NCBI GenBank assembly: GCA_003151985.1
Contig: PLZC01000066.1
Location: 1 to 37,433 of the forward strand
Length of the DNA: 37,433 bases
Direction of reading: 5' to 3'
DNA from: Acidobacteriaceae bacterium
Lineage (GTDB): Bacteria; Acidobacteriota; Terriglobia; Terriglobales; Acidobacteriaceae
The number at the start of each line of letters is the position of its first letter. Positions within the stretch are counted from its first letter, which is position 1. Made by a program: the position numbers and the translations under genes. Shown here one piece after another: positions 16,085 through 26,900 of this stretch. Under the pieces are notes generated by a model that saw nothing but the letters and a program-made list of their open reading frames with translations, was not told where the DNA came from and ran no database searches.

Positions 16085-18736
16085 GTGATCCGAGAAGAGA
16101 TCCAACCCGAACCCGCGGCTCCTCAGTTCGTTGTTCCTGAAAAAGCCTCGACGGAACTCACCCCGTTCATGCGGCAATGGACCGCCGCCAAACGGGAGAA
16201 TCCGGATGCGCTGTTGTTTTTCAGGATGGGCGATTTCTACGAACTGTTTTACGACGACGCGGTGACGGTAAGCCGTGAGTTGCAATTGACGCTTACGGCG
16301 CGAGACCGGGAGCGGAACCAGCCCATGTGCGGCGTTCCCTATCATGCGGTGGACGCCTACCTGACCCGGCTGCTGAGAAAGGGCTACCGCATCGCCATCT
16401 GCGACCAGATGGAAGACCCAAAGCTTACCAAGAAGATCGTCCGCCGCGAAGTGACACGTGTGCTGAGCCCGGGCACCGCAATGGACGCCGCCCTGGGGCA
16501 GGACCAGAACAATTTTCTGGGAGCGCTGTTTGAGGCCGGACCGGTGTGCGCCATGGCTCTGCTGGACGTGTCTACAGGGGAGTTTCGCACAGCGGAGTTC
16601 ACGGGGCCAGCCGCGCGACGGCAAGCAGTGGATGAGCTTTTGCTGGCCAGCCCGAGCGAGGTGCTGTTGGCAACGGGCGCGCCGGACTGGCCGGGCTTGG
16701 AACGAGTTCCAGCGCGGACGCGTGTCGAGGACTGGGTGTGGACTCGCGACTTCGCCGTGCCCCTCGTTGCCCGCCAGCTCAATGTGCGTTCGCTCGAGGG
16801 GTTCGGCCTTGACGGGCACCCGGCTGCCGCGATTGCCGCCGGGGCCGTGCTGCACTACGTACGGACTACGCAGAAGAACGAAGCCTTGCACATCGACAGC
16901 CTCAAATTCCAGGAACATTCAACGGTGCTGGAACTGGACCAGGTGACGGTGCGAAACCTGGAACTGATTGAACCGCTTTTTCAGGGCCAGGACAATCGGG
17001 CGACGCTCTTCCACACTCTGGACGAATGCCAGACGCCCATGGGCAAGCGACTGCTGAAGGGCACGATCTTGCGACCACTGGTGGATGCCGAAAAACTCGA
17101 GGAGCGGTATGAAGCGGTGGGTGAGGCACTCGGAGACTTAGTCAAGCGCGAGGAAATTCGCCGGGCTTTTTCCGGCCTCCTGGACCTGGAGAGACTGCTT
17201 GCGCGGCTGTCGCTGGACTCCGCCGGTCCACGGGATGTTCGCGCGCTGGCGGCGAGCCTAGCGCGGTTGCCTGGCTTGAAGACTGCGGTCGACGCCATGC
17301 AAGCTGACAAATGGAAAGAACTGGGCGAGCGGCTCGATACGCTTGCAGACGTAACAACGCGTATTGTGACGACGCTCGTAACTGAGCCGCCGCTGACCCT
17401 TGCGGATGGCGGGGCGATTGCAGCGAGCGTGGACCCGGAACTTGACGAGTTACGGACCATCTCGACCACCGGCAGGCAACAAATTGCGGCTATCGAAGAG
17501 AGGGAGCGTGAACGAACCGGGATCGGATCCCTGAAGGTGCGGTATAACTCGGTGTTTGGTTATTACATCGAGATAACGAAAGCTAACATGGCTCTTGCTC
17601 CGGCTGACTATGAGCGGAAGCAGACGCTGGTAAATGCCGAGCGATTTACTACGCCGGAGTTAAAGGTCTACGAAGTAAAAATCCTCACGGCGCACGACCG
17701 CTCCATCGAGATAGAAAAGCGGCTCTTCGCCGAGTTGCGGCGCGCCATTCTGGAGGAGGCGGGGCGGATAAGGCGCAGTTCGGCGGCGGTAGCCGAGACC
17801 GACTTGCTGGCGAACTTTGCGCACCTTGCAGCGGGGCGGCGATATGTGCGGCCGAAGCTGGTGGACGAGCCGGTGATCGAAGCCGTTGCAGCGCGACATC
17901 CGGTAATTGAGCAATGGATGGAGGAGACGCGAGAGGGCCGGTTTATTGCCAATGACCTCTATCTCAATGCGGCGGCGGAAGGACCGAGTTTGCTGTTGAT
18001 CACCGGGCCTAACATGGGCGGCAAGAGCACTTATCTGCGCCAGGCCGCGATGCTCATTCTCCTTGCCCAAATGGGCAGCTTTGTGCCGGCAGAGAGTCTC
18101 CGCTTCGGGCTGGTTGATCGCATTTATACGCGGATTGGGGCCAGCGACAATGTGGCACGGGGGCGATCGACCTTCATGGTGGAGATGACGGAGACCGCCA
18201 CGATTCTAAATACCGCGACCAGCCGTTCGTTGATCCTGTTGGATGAAATGGGCAGGGGCACGGCGACCTTCGATGGGTTGTCGCTGGCCTGGGCCACCGT
18301 CGAGTATCTGCATGCGGAGACCGGCGCCAGAACGCTGTTCGCGACGCACTATCATGAGCTGACCATGCTGGCCGAGAAACTGCCGCGGGTACGCAACTTG
18401 CGTGTCGGCGTAAAAGAAGCCGCAGGCGGAATTGTTTTTCTGCATAACATTGAACCGGGGGCTGCCAGCAAGAGTTACGGCATTGAGGTTGCACGACTGG
18501 CGGGGCTCCCCTCCGTAGTTATCGAGCGAGCCAAGCGCGTTCTGCGACAGCACGAAAAGCAGGAGCGGCAAAGCGTGCAGGTAGAGACAGCCGAGCCGGT
18601 GCAGTTAACCATTTTCACGCCTCTGTCACAGCGCATTGTGGATCGCATTGAGGCTACCGACGTGAATTCGTTGACGCCTTTGCAAGCGCTGAATCTACTG
18701 GAGGAATTGCAGCTTGAGTTGAAGGAGAAGACATGA
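16085..18736 (+). CDS. mutS: DNA mismatch repair protein MutS
   Basis: MutS recognises base mismatches and small loops and recruits MutL. The 883-residue protein has the full MutS1 layout. The N-terminal mismatch-binding motif GDFYELF contains Phe51-x-Glu53. It is followed by connector, lever and clamp regions (FGYYIEITKAN near 500). The ATPase has Walker A TGPNMGGKST near 640-649 and the Walker B/signature ILLDEMGRGTATFDG near 717. The C-terminal helix-turn-helix dimer region ends LNLLEELQLELKEKT. The start is GTG 16085, with a modest AGAAG upstream. It appears complete. The following nagZ starts 44 nt later and could be read through. Confidence 0.97.
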   Translation: MIREEIQPEPAAPQFVVPEKASTELTPFMRQWTAAKRENPDALLFFRMGDFYELFYDDAVTVSRELQLTLTARDRERNQPMCGVPYHAVDAYLTRLLRKGYRIAICDQMEDPKLTKKIVRREVTRVLSPGTAMDAALGQDQNNFLGALFEAGPVCAMALLDVSTGEFRTAEFTGPAARRQAVDELLLASPSEVLLATGAPDWPGLERVPARTRVEDWVWTRDFAVPLVARQLNVRSLEGFGLDGHPAAAIAAGAVLHYVRTTQKNEALHIDSLKFQEHSTVLELDQVTVRNLELIEPLFQGQDNRATLFHTLDECQTPMGKRLLKGTILRPLVDAEKLEERYEAVGEALGDLVKREEIRRAFSGLLDLERLLARLSLDSAGPRDVRALAASLARLPGLKTAVDAMQADKWKELGERLDTLADVTTRIVTTLVTEPPLTLADGGAIAASVDPELDELRTISTTGRQQIAAIEERERERTGIGSLKVRYNSVFGYYIEITKANMALAPADYERKQTLVNAERFTTPELKVYEVKILTAHDRSIEIEKRLFAELRRAILEEAGRIRRSSAAVAETDLLANFAHLAAGRRYVRPKLVDEPVIEAVAARHPVIEQWMEETREGRFIANDLYLNAAAEGPSLLLITGPNMGGKSTYLRQAAMLILLAQMGSFVPAESLRFGLVDRIYTRIGASDNVARGRSTFMVEMTETATILNTATSRSLILLDEMGRGTATFDGLSLAWATVEYLHAETGARTLFATHYHELTMLAEKLPRVRNLRVGVKEAAGGIVFLHNIEPGAASKSYGIEVARLAGLPSVVIERAKRVLRQHEKQERQSVQVETAEPVQLTIFTPLSQRIVDRIEATDVNSLTPLQALNLLEELQLELKEKT

Positions 18737-18741
18737 AAAGC

Positions 18742-18773
18742 AGGGGTCAGGGATCAGGGAACAGGGATCAGAG
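18742..18773 (+). repeat. Short tandem GGGATCA-type repeat
   Basis: The 43-nt gap between mutS and nagZ is mostly a degenerate tandem repeat of units such as GGGTCA, GGGATCA and GGGAACA. It has about four units, period 6-8. It sits just before the nagZ Shine-Dalgarno (GAGGG). Copy number could vary by slippage. No known regulatory role is implied. Confidence 0.55.
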
Positions 18774-18779
18774 GGTGCG

Positions 18780-19877
18780 ATGGCTGTGACACTGCGCCGA
18801 GCCGCGGGAAGCTTGCTGGTCGTAGGTTTGGGAGGCACTGAGCTTACGGCTTTAGAAAGGGCGTGGCTCAATCTCGTTCGCCCGGCGGGGATTATTCTCT
18901 TTCGGCGCAACATTGTCGATGTGCGGCAGACACGCAAGTTGCTGGATGAGGCGACCGGCTTTTGCTCGGCTAATAGTCTTCGCTGCGTGGATGTGGAAGG
19001 CGGAACTGTGGACCGGCTGCGCGAGGCGCTGGCCTCGATGCCTTCGGCGCGAGCAGTGGCATTGGCTGCGCAGCGGACGGGAAAGAGCGCGCTGAGTCGC
19101 GAGCATGGGGAATTGGTGGCGCGAAGAGTAAGGGCTTTCGGGTTTAACACCACACTGGCGCCGGTTTTGGATTTGGCTCTGCCGGATTCAGCCAATGTGA
19201 TGGGGACGCGAGCGGCGGCATCGGCACCAGAGGCGGTGGTTGACTACGCGCGCAAGTTTTTGGCTGGTCTGGCGGTGCATGGTGTAGTGGGTTGCGGCAA
19301 GCATTTCCCTGGGCTGGGCGGGGGCACCCTCGACTCGCATCTAGAAACACCCGTGATCCGGCGCAGTGCCCGCGAACTTTGGCGCAATGACTTGGTTCCC
19401 TATCGCGAACTGCGTAACGAGATGCCTGTGGTAATGGTGAACCACGCGGCCTATCCCGAATCCCCGGGCAAGGTCACGCCGGCAAGCGCATCGCATTATT
19501 GGATTACAACGATGCTGCGCAAGCGAATAGGGTACAAGGGCATTATCTTTTCCGACGACATGGAAATGGGTGGAATTCTAAAGTGCTTGCCGATTGAAGA
19601 GGCCGCGCTCGCAGCCATTCGCGCAGGAATGGATTTGATGGAAATCTGTCACAGCCCGGAGTTGATTCTGCGCGCCTACGAGGCACTGATTGCCGAGGGT
19701 GAGCGCTCGTCCGCGTTTGGCAAACTGCTGCTTGATCGCGCAAGGCAGACGGCGCGACGGAGAGCGAAGCTATTTGCGAGCGGAGTTCATCCGGCACTGA
19801 CTTCTCGACAGTTTGAGGCGCTGCGTGGTCGCATCCTGAGTTTCGGAAAGACCATCCAGGAGGCACAACCGGCATGA
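18780..19877 (+). CDS. nagZ: Glycoside hydrolase family 3, NagZ-like beta-N-acetylglucosaminidase
   Basis: NagZ removes GlcNAc from anhydro-muropeptides during peptidoglycan recycling in the cytoplasm. The 365-residue single-domain protein carries the GH3 substrate motif GKHFPGLGGGTLDSHLETP, with the loop His of the DSH element acting in NagZ catalysis. The nucleophile Asp lies in IIFSDDMEMGG (about residue 259). No signal peptide is seen. Unusually, the loop reads KHFPGLGG where NagZ normally has KHFPGHG. The start is ATG 18780 with GAGGG just upstream. It overlaps anmK by 4 nt (ATGA), and that pairing strongly supports the cell-wall recycling role. Confidence 0.88.
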   Translation: MAVTLRRAAGSLLVVGLGGTELTALERAWLNLVRPAGIILFRRNIVDVRQTRKLLDEATGFCSANSLRCVDVEGGTVDRLREALASMPSARAVALAAQRTGKSALSREHGELVARRVRAFGFNTTLAPVLDLALPDSANVMGTRAAASAPEAVVDYARKFLAGLAVHGVVGCGKHFPGLGGGTLDSHLETPVIRRSARELWRNDLVPYRELRNEMPVVMVNHAAYPESPGKVTPASASHYWITTMLRKRIGYKGIIFSDDMEMGGILKCLPIEEAALAAIRAGMDLMEICHSPELILRAYEALIAEGERSSAFGKLLLDRARQTARRRAKLFASGVHPALTSRQFEALRGRILSFGKTIQEAQPA

Positions 19878-21073
19878 GGACGAAGACCATGACCGTGGCC
19901 GGCATCATGAGCGGAACATCCGCAGATGGAATCGATGTGACTGTGGTGCGGATCGCTCCGGGGAAGCAGCGGTCTTCGCCCTTTCGGCCGGGCCTAACTC
20001 TTCTGGCACATGAGGGCTTCGCATTTCCGGCGGTGTTGCGCCGCGCGGTGCTGGCGGCGATGAATGCGGCGTCGACCACGACGGCCGAGTTGGCGCGGCT
20101 CAACTGGCGCCTGGGCATCGCATACGCTGAAGCCTTGAAAGCGACAATTGAGCGGCACAAGGTGAAGATCGAACTGGTTGGCTGCCATGGACAGACGCTT
20201 TATCATCAGCCGCGCGTAGTGAATTATGCGGGTCGACGCTTCGCGTGTACCTGGCAGGCGGGCGAAGCGCAGGTAATTGCTGCGAGACTCGGCATTCCAG
20301 TCGTCTCGAACTTCCGGCCATTGGATATGCTTGTTGGCGGTCAGGGCGCTCCACTGGTGCCGCTGTTGGACTATGTGCTCTTTGCCGACGCAAGACGTGG
20401 GCGCGTGTTGCAGAACATTGGCGGCATCGCGAACCTTACGGCGATTCCAGTCTCCGCTGCGCCCGATGCGGTGATTGCATTCGATACAGGCCCTGGCAAC
20501 ATGGTGATGGACGCGCTCGCGCAGCAGCTTTTCAACAAGCGTTACGATCGCAACGGGGCCTTTGCCGCGGCGGGCACAGTGCTGGCCCCTGTGCTGGCTG
20601 CTGCGCTACGCAACGCTTACTACCAACTCAAGCCTCCTCGCACGGCCGGCCGGGAGCAATTCGGGCGCGAGTATTCCGCCAAGTTCTTGTCGGCTTGCCA
20701 GAAGCACAGCAAAAAGCCCGAAGATGCGATGGCGACCGCTGCCGCGCTTACCGCCGAGAGCATAACTATGAGTTACAAGCAATTCGTTTTGGCGAAGCTG
20801 AAAAGGCGCGGTATGAAGAGTTATGGAGTTGATTACATTGTCTCCGGGGGGGGAGCGCGGAATCATACTTTGATGGCCATGCTGGCGCAACGACTGGAGC
20901 CAATGGGCTGCGACTTAGCCGTAAGTGAGGACTTCGGGCTTCCCGCCGAGGCCAAAGAGGCGGCGGCCTTTGCGTTGCTGGCGTGGCAAACGTGGAATCA
21001 CTTACCGGGAAATGTGCCCGCAGCTACCGGCGCAAACCGGCCCGCTATCCTTGGGCAGGTTATTTATGTATAG
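19874..21073 (+). CDS. anmK: Anhydro-N-acetylmuramic acid kinase AnmK
   Basis: AnmK hydrolyses and phosphorylates 1,6-anhydroMurNAc to MurNAc-6-phosphate. The N-terminal GIMSGTSADGIDVTVV is the family's ATP-binding signature. ELVGCHGQTLYHQP, NFRPLDMLVGGQGAPLVPLLD, QNIGGIANLT and FDTGPGNMVMDAL follow in the expected order. The end has VSGGGARNHTLMAML. The length of 399 aa is slightly above the usual 370-390. ATG at 19874 overlaps nagZ by 4 nt and the stop overlaps the next lipoprotein gene by 8 nt, so the three form one operon. I see no MurQ or permease nearby. Confidence 0.95.
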   Translation: MRTKTMTVAGIMSGTSADGIDVTVVRIAPGKQRSSPFRPGLTLLAHEGFAFPAVLRRAVLAAMNAASTTTAELARLNWRLGIAYAEALKATIERHKVKIELVGCHGQTLYHQPRVVNYAGRRFACTWQAGEAQVIAARLGIPVVSNFRPLDMLVGGQGAPLVPLLDYVLFADARRGRVLQNIGGIANLTAIPVSAAPDAVIAFDTGPGNMVMDALAQQLFNKRYDRNGAFAAAGTVLAPVLAAALRNAYYQLKPPRTAGREQFGREYSAKFLSACQKHSKKPEDAMATAAALTAESITMSYKQFVLAKLKRRGMKSYGVDYIVSGGGARNHTLMAMLAQRLEPMGCDLAVSEDFGLPAEAKEAAAFALLAWQTWNHLPGNVPAATGANRPAILGQVIYV

Positions 21074-22580
21074 GTGGATTGCGCTTGCCGCCCTTCTGGC
21101 GCTTGCCGGTTGTCACTCGAAACCGAGAGACTTGCGCACGTTAGTATTTCTCATCGAGAGCAGCCCCGCTAATCTGGATCCCCGCGTCGGAACCGATGGG
21201 CAATCGGAACACATCGACGAATTGCTATTTGACGGGCTGGTAGCACGGGACGCGAGCTTTCATTTCACTCCTGCTTTGGCTGACCGGTGGGAACAGCCGG
21301 ACCCTCTGACACTGGTGTTCCATCTGCGCCGCGGTGTGCGATTCCACGATGGCCGCGCATTCACGGCGCGCGATGTGCTCTGGACAATCAACTCCATGCG
21401 CACGGGCCGGGTGATTTCTCCGAAGACCGCATCTTATGGGTCGGTGAATAGCCTGGAGGCTCCCGATGACCAGACCGTGATCTTTCACCTCAAACAGGCG
21501 GACAATTTTCTCCTGACGAATCTCTCAACCGGTGCAATCGGAATTGTTCCGGAAGGCAGCGGGCGCGAGTTCTGGCAGCATCCGGTAGGCACGGGGCCAT
21601 TTCGGTTTGTAAGTCAACAGATCGACCAGGACGTGATTATCGAACGCAATCCGTCGAGTTGGGCCGCCGTGCCAAAGCTAGAGAGAGTGCGCTTTGCGGT
21701 GGTGCCCGATGCGATTACGGAGTCCCTCGAGTTGGAGAAGGGCTCGGGTGATGTGGCCATCAATTCCCTGCCCATGGATTCATTGGCGGTGCTGGCGGCT
21801 CGACCGGACCTGAAGATCGAAGATACGGGCGGCACGCAAATTCAATATCTTGCTCTCAATGTTCGCGACCCGTTGTTGAAGGATGTACGCGTACGCCAGG
21901 CCATTGCCTGCGCTATCGACCGTGACCTTATCATTCAATCTCTCATCGGCGGTCATGCGCAGCCGGCTGTAAGTATGCTGCCCGCAAGTCATTGGGCCTG
22001 GACAGGAGATGTTGAGCGCTACGACTACAATCCGGCGCGCGCCGCGAGCCTGCTTGATGAAGCCGGATATACACCCAACAGCGACGGGATTCGTTTTCAC
22101 CTCACCATGAAGACCAGTAATGTTGAGGACGTGCGACTGCTGGCCGCGGTGCTGCAAAAACAATTTGGAAAAGTGGGCATTGCGCTTGACCTGCGCAGTT
22201 ACGAATTCGCTACCTTCTATTCCGATGTGACGCGCGGAGCATTTCAGATGTATTCCCTGCGATGGATCGGCGGCAACGAGCAGCCGGATATTTTCAGTTA
22301 CGCATTTTCGACCTCGCACTTTTCTCCAAAGGGCGCCAACCGCGGGCACTACTCGAACTCGAAGCTCGATGCTCTGCTTGACGACGCGGCGGAAAGCGAG
22401 GACATTGCCAGGCGGCGCGCGGACTACGTTGAGGCGCAGCAGATTCTTGCCCACGATCTACCTGCTATTAATCTCTGGTATCGGGATACGATTGTGGTGC
22501 ATAGCCGCCGCCTGACCCATGTGTTCCCTACACCGTCGGGGAGTTTCAGCTTCCTGGAGTCCGCGGAACTTGCAGATTGA
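21066..22580 (+). CDS. Peptide/nickel-type ABC transporter substrate-binding lipoprotein
   Basis: This is an SBP_bac_5 (DppA/OppA-like) protein of 504 residues. The start at ATG 21066 gives a lipoprotein signal MYRWIALAALLALAGC with Cys16 as the lipidation site; a longer open frame upstream overlaps anmK and is not needed. Family motifs are visible: NLDPRVGTDGQSEHIDELLFDGLV, LVFHLRRGVRFHDGRAFTARDV, and VRQAIACAIDRDLI in the middle. No permease or ATPase genes adjoin it. Coupling to nagZ-anmK suggests binding of muropeptides or cell-wall peptides, as MppA does, but this is inference. It should be anchored in the periplasmic face of the inner membrane. 22581-22766 downstream holds no gene. Confidence 0.88.
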   Translation: MYRWIALAALLALAGCHSKPRDLRTLVFLIESSPANLDPRVGTDGQSEHIDELLFDGLVARDASFHFTPALADRWEQPDPLTLVFHLRRGVRFHDGRAFTARDVLWTINSMRTGRVISPKTASYGSVNSLEAPDDQTVIFHLKQADNFLLTNLSTGAIGIVPEGSGREFWQHPVGTGPFRFVSQQIDQDVIIERNPSSWAAVPKLERVRFAVVPDAITESLELEKGSGDVAINSLPMDSLAVLAARPDLKIEDTGGTQIQYLALNVRDPLLKDVRVRQAIACAIDRDLIIQSLIGGHAQPAVSMLPASHWAWTGDVERYDYNPARAASLLDEAGYTPNSDGIRFHLTMKTSNVEDVRLLAAVLQKQFGKVGIALDLRSYEFATFYSDVTRGAFQMYSLRWIGGNEQPDIFSYAFSTSHFSPKGANRGHYSNSKLDALLDDAAESEDIARRRADYVEAQQILAHDLPAINLWYRDTIVVHSRRLTHVFPTPSGSFSFLESAELAD

Positions 22581-22766
22581 AATCGCGAATCTTCAGCCTG
22601 GCTTAAGGTTCAACAGGTTACAGGTGCAAGAATTGCCGAATCTGTGCGGTTTTGTGAGCATCTTGACACGCTTCCCTCAACCTTTTGGCGCAGTGACTCG
22701 TCTACTGAAATAGAAACAATTTCCCGCCGCGGTTATTGGTCAGGTTCACCCGTGGAGAAATGGCAT

Positions 22767-23915
22767 ATGACGAGCAAGATCAAGATTCGCATTTTTGCCT
22801 TTATGGCCCTGTCAGTCGCGTTTCTGTTTTGCGGGCCTCTTGTCTGCGCACAGGCACCCTCGCGTTATTTGGGAACAATCACGGCGATCAACGGCAACAC
22901 TCTTACGGTCAAACCCGACGCAGGAGATGTGCGCCAGGTCGAGGTTCCTGCCGCCGCTCCAATTAAACGCATTGCGCCTGGACAAAGAGATCTCAACACG
23001 GCGGAGACGATTCAATTCAGCGATCTCGCAACGGGTGACCGTGTGTTGGTGAAGCTTGATCCGGATGCGCCTGGGCCAACGCCGCAGGCTTTGCAAATCA
23101 TTGCCATCAGGCAGGCGGATGTTGCGTTGAAGCAGGAGAAAGAGCGCGAAGACTGGCTGAAGCGCGGTGCGGGTGGATTAGTTAAGAGTGTGGATGCGCC
23201 GGCTGGCGCGATAGTGCTAGCCACCGGTGCGGGGTCCACAGCAAAGACAGTTACCGTTCACATAACCAAGACAACCATGCTGAAGAGGTATGCGCCGGCA
23301 TCTGTACGCTTCGATGCGGCACAACCGGCGCCCCTCGATGCGATTCTCGCGGGCGACCAGTTGCGGGCACGGGGCACAAAGAACGCAGACGGCTCGGAGA
23401 TCCAGGCGGAAGAGGTGGTTTCGGGCACCTTCCGCAACATCGCCGGGACCATTACATCGCTGGATGCAGCCGGGTCAACATTCGTGGTCAAGGACCTTGC
23501 TACCAAGAAGCCTGTGACCATCCACATCGGCGCCGAGGCGCAGATGCGACGACTTCCGGATCGCATGGCGGTTATTCTCGCAGCGAGGTTGAAAGGCACT
23601 TCAAGTGGTTCCGGCTCGCCGGTGGTGAGCGACCAGAATTCGCCTGGGGCGGGCGGACAGTCCCGCGGCCAAGGACAAATGAATGGCCAGGGTGGCGGCG
23701 ACCCGCAGCAGATGCTGAGCCATGCACCGGCGATTCAACTTGCCGACTTAAAAAAAGGCGATGCCGTGATGCTGGTTTCAACACAGGGAACGTCCGAAGT
23801 CACCGCGATCACTTTGTTGGCAGGAGTGGAGCCACTGCTCGAAGCTCCAGCGGCCAGCCAGAATTTGCTATCCAACTGGAGCATGAGCTCCGGCGCCCCA
23901 GAGGGCGCTCAGTAG
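22767..23915 (+). CDS. Secreted protein with repeated small beta domains (DUF5666-like)
   Basis: I place the start at ATG 22767 (382 aa), with GGAGA upstream. It gives a signal peptide KIRIFAFMALSVAFLFCGPLVCAQA; the frame is open further upstream but without sense. The mature protein has about three copies of a small beta-barrel unit of the form GTITAINGNTLTVKPD (near residues 35, 130 and 210), each followed by gdrv/GDQLRARG-type strands. This resembles DUF5666. A Gly/Gln/Ser-rich linker (GGQSRGQGQMNGQGGG, around 300) precedes the last unit. It lies 36 nt upstream of the receptor gene, so the pair is probably co-expressed. The function is unknown; a periplasmic or outer-membrane partner role is inference. 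Confidence 0.75.
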   Translation: MTSKIKIRIFAFMALSVAFLFCGPLVCAQAPSRYLGTITAINGNTLTVKPDAGDVRQVEVPAAAPIKRIAPGQRDLNTAETIQFSDLATGDRVLVKLDPDAPGPTPQALQIIAIRQADVALKQEKEREDWLKRGAGGLVKSVDAPAGAIVLATGAGSTAKTVTVHITKTTMLKRYAPASVRFDAAQPAPLDAILAGDQLRARGTKNADGSEIQAEEVVSGTFRNIAGTITSLDAAGSTFVVKDLATKKPVTIHIGAEAQMRRLPDRMAVILAARLKGTSSGSGSPVVSDQNSPGAGGQSRGQGQMNGQGGGDPQQMLSHAPAIQLADLKKGDAVMLVSTQGTSEVTAITLLAGVEPLLEAPAASQNLLSNWSMSSGAPEGAQ

Positions 23916-23951
23916 ACATACGCAGGTTCATTGAAAACAAGCGAGGGATAA

Positions 23952-26900
23952 GTGTACTCAAAGTTTTATTGCATCATTCATTATTTGATCGCCATGGCGA
24001 TTGCCTTGGCCACCGTGGCAGTAGCGCATGGGCAGGCTGCGGCGCCGGCAATTCAAGCGCCAGCGGTTTCGGCCACACTGGCCGCGGTGCACGGGCACAT
24101 TTCCGACCCAACGGGCGCGTTGATTCCCGGGGCAACGATCACCATCACGACCGAGACGGGAGTCGCAGTAACCAAAACCAAGTCAGACGCCGCAGGAGCC
24201 TATGCGGCGAATAACCTTGCGCCTGGCAGTTACATCGTGGCGGCTGCCTTTGATGGTTTCGCTTCATTCGCTTCGCAGCCTATCCCTCTAACAGCGGGCC
24301 AGATCAAGCGTGTTGATATTGCCATGGCAATCGAGGCCGAGCAGCAAAGCGTAACTGTAAGCGACGATGCGCCATCCTCCATGGTGAATGTCGAGGCGAG
24401 CGGTAACGCCAATTCCATCGTTCTGAAGGACAAGGATCTTGACGCGCTTTCAGACGATCCTGACGAGTTATCGAACGAACTGTCCGCTCTAGCCGGACCT
24501 TCCGCGGGACCGAACGGAGGCGAAGTATTCATTGATGGCTTTTCCGGCGGACAACTACCGCCCAAATCGGCGATTCGCGAGATTCGCATCAACCAAAATC
24601 CGTTTTCGGCTGAGTATGACCGGCTGGGATATGGGCGCATCGAGATTCTGACCAAGCCCGGCACCGACAAACTGCACGGCCAATTTTTCATTCAGGGAAA
24701 CGACAAGGCTTTCAACACCGGCAACCCGTTTACTGCCGCAATTCCGTCCTATTACAGTTATCAGTTCAATGGGACGTTGAATGGCGCAATTTCAAAGACC
24801 GCCTCGTTCTTTGTGAGCGCCGAACGACGGAACATCGAGAACGTGAATGCGTGGCTGATTCCGGACCTGGTCGTTCAAGACAGCACGGGCGCATACAACG
24901 ATATCGGCGCATCCGGTGTCGATCTTTTGAATCTTCGCATTCGCGACAACGCTTCGGCTCGCATCGATTGGCAACTGGGCGCCAAGAACACCTTCACGGC
25001 ACGCTACGGGTATTGGGATGAAGCCGAGCGCGGCGACCTGAGTGCGGGCTCGCTCCCCACTGCTTCAACGCATGAGTCGAACACCGACCACACCGTGCAG
25101 ATGAGCGACGCCATAGTGATCAACGATCACGCGGTGAACGAAAGCCGCTTCCAATTCGAGCGCCAGAATGAAAACCATTATCCTGACTCGACGGCGCGCA
25201 CCATCTCTGTGCAGGGGGACTTTACGGCCGGCGGCTACACGGGCCAGGTTTACCGCGACCACGCCACGCGCCTGGAGTACCAGAACCTGACAACAATGAC
25301 GCACGGCGCGCACGCCATCAAGTTTGGAACCCGCTTGAGAGACACGCGGGACGCAAACTTCACCACCAACAACCAGAACGGCGCATTCAGCTTTTCACCG
25401 GCAACGATCACCGCTGCCAATGGCCCGGTGACATACACCTCGGGCCAGGTGTATACGCAGATGGCCAATGAGTTGAGAGCCGGCAAATCATTCAATGACA
25501 TCGTGAAAGAGGGATTCGGCCCCACGTCATTGAGCTTTACCGGCGGCCCGCCGTCAGCGGTCGCCAATGTCTTCGATATCGCGTTGTACGCACAGGATGA
25601 CTGGAAGGTGAATTCGCGCCTTTCGGTCTCCGGCGGCCTGAGGTGGGAGGCACAGAACCACATCGCCGACCACGACGATTGGGCGCCGCGCGTGTCCATG
25701 GCCTATGCGCTCGATGGCGGCAAGGGCAAGCAAGCCAAGACCGTTTTGCGCGCAGGTTACGGATTTTTCTATGACCGCTTCCAGGTGTCGAACCTGATGA
25801 CGATTCAACACACCGAGGCCCAGCCAAAATTCGTACTTACAAACCCGACATGTAAGGTGTCCGCGAGTTCGCTGCAAGCGATTGATTTGAGTACTGGCCC
25901 CAACGGCAATTGTCAAAGCAATGACGCCGCAAGCAAGGGGCTTGCGGTTCCGGTCAAGTACCAACTGGCTCCGAACTTCCATGCACCCTACACGGGCCAG
26001 GCCGGTTTGGGCCTCGAGCGCCAACTGCGCCCTGGCATGAGTCTGACGCTGACTTATCTGCACTCATTGGGCGCGCACCAGTTGGTCACACGCAACGCCA
26101 ACCAGTTCGACGATCTGGACCTTTCGGGCGGCTATGTCTACGAGTACTATCCCGAGGCGATTTTCAAGCAGAATCAATTGATCACCAGCGTCAATGCCAA
26201 GGTCAGCAAAAACTTGAGCCTGACGGGCTTCTACACCCTTGGCTGGGCCAACAGCGATGGCGGTGCGGGCTCAAATGCATCGAATGCCTATCACCTGGAG
26301 TACGATTACGGGCGCGCAACATTCAATTCGCGCAACCAGGTCTTCGTCATGGCCAATTACAGCGGCCCGTGGGGACTTCGTTTCAATCCATTTCTGATTG
26401 CGCAGTCAGGCCGGCCGTTCAACATCACGCTGCCTACCGATCCGGCGAACAACTTCTTTAACCAGAGGCCGACCGTGGGAACATCGGCGGATTGCACAAA
26501 TAATTCCACACGGTACTACCAGACCTCTTTTGGATGCCTCGACATCCAGCCTGCTGCCGGGGAGAGTGTTGTTCCCGCAAATCTGGGAAACGGGCCGGCT
26601 GCCGTGGCTGTCAACCTGCGCATCAGCCGCGGGTTTGGGTTCGGACCTGAAACGGGCTCAGCGGCCAACGGCATGGGCGGCGGACCCGGAGGACCGGGCG
26701 GGCCCGGCGGTGGCGGCGGACGCGGGGGACCTCCGGGAGGCGGCCTTGGACCGGGGGGACTTGGCGGCGGAGGACGTGGACCGGGCGGCATGTTCGGGCC
26801 GACAGGAACAGGACACAAGTATTCGTTGAACTTCAGCGTGCAGGCATTGAACCTGTTCAACAACATCGACTATGGAGGTCCCAACGGAACTCTAGGCAGT

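Noticed and set aside
18742-18773. GGGATCA tandem units as a CRISPR-like array
   Set aside because: Units are 6-8 bp with no spacers; a simple repeat.
22663-22690. TTGACA box upstream of the secreted repeat protein
   Set aside because: No acceptable -10 element at 16-18 bp, so a promoter is not supported.
26516-26866. Pro-rich minus-strand frame inside the receptor gene
   Set aside because: It is the reverse reading of the Gly-rich codons.
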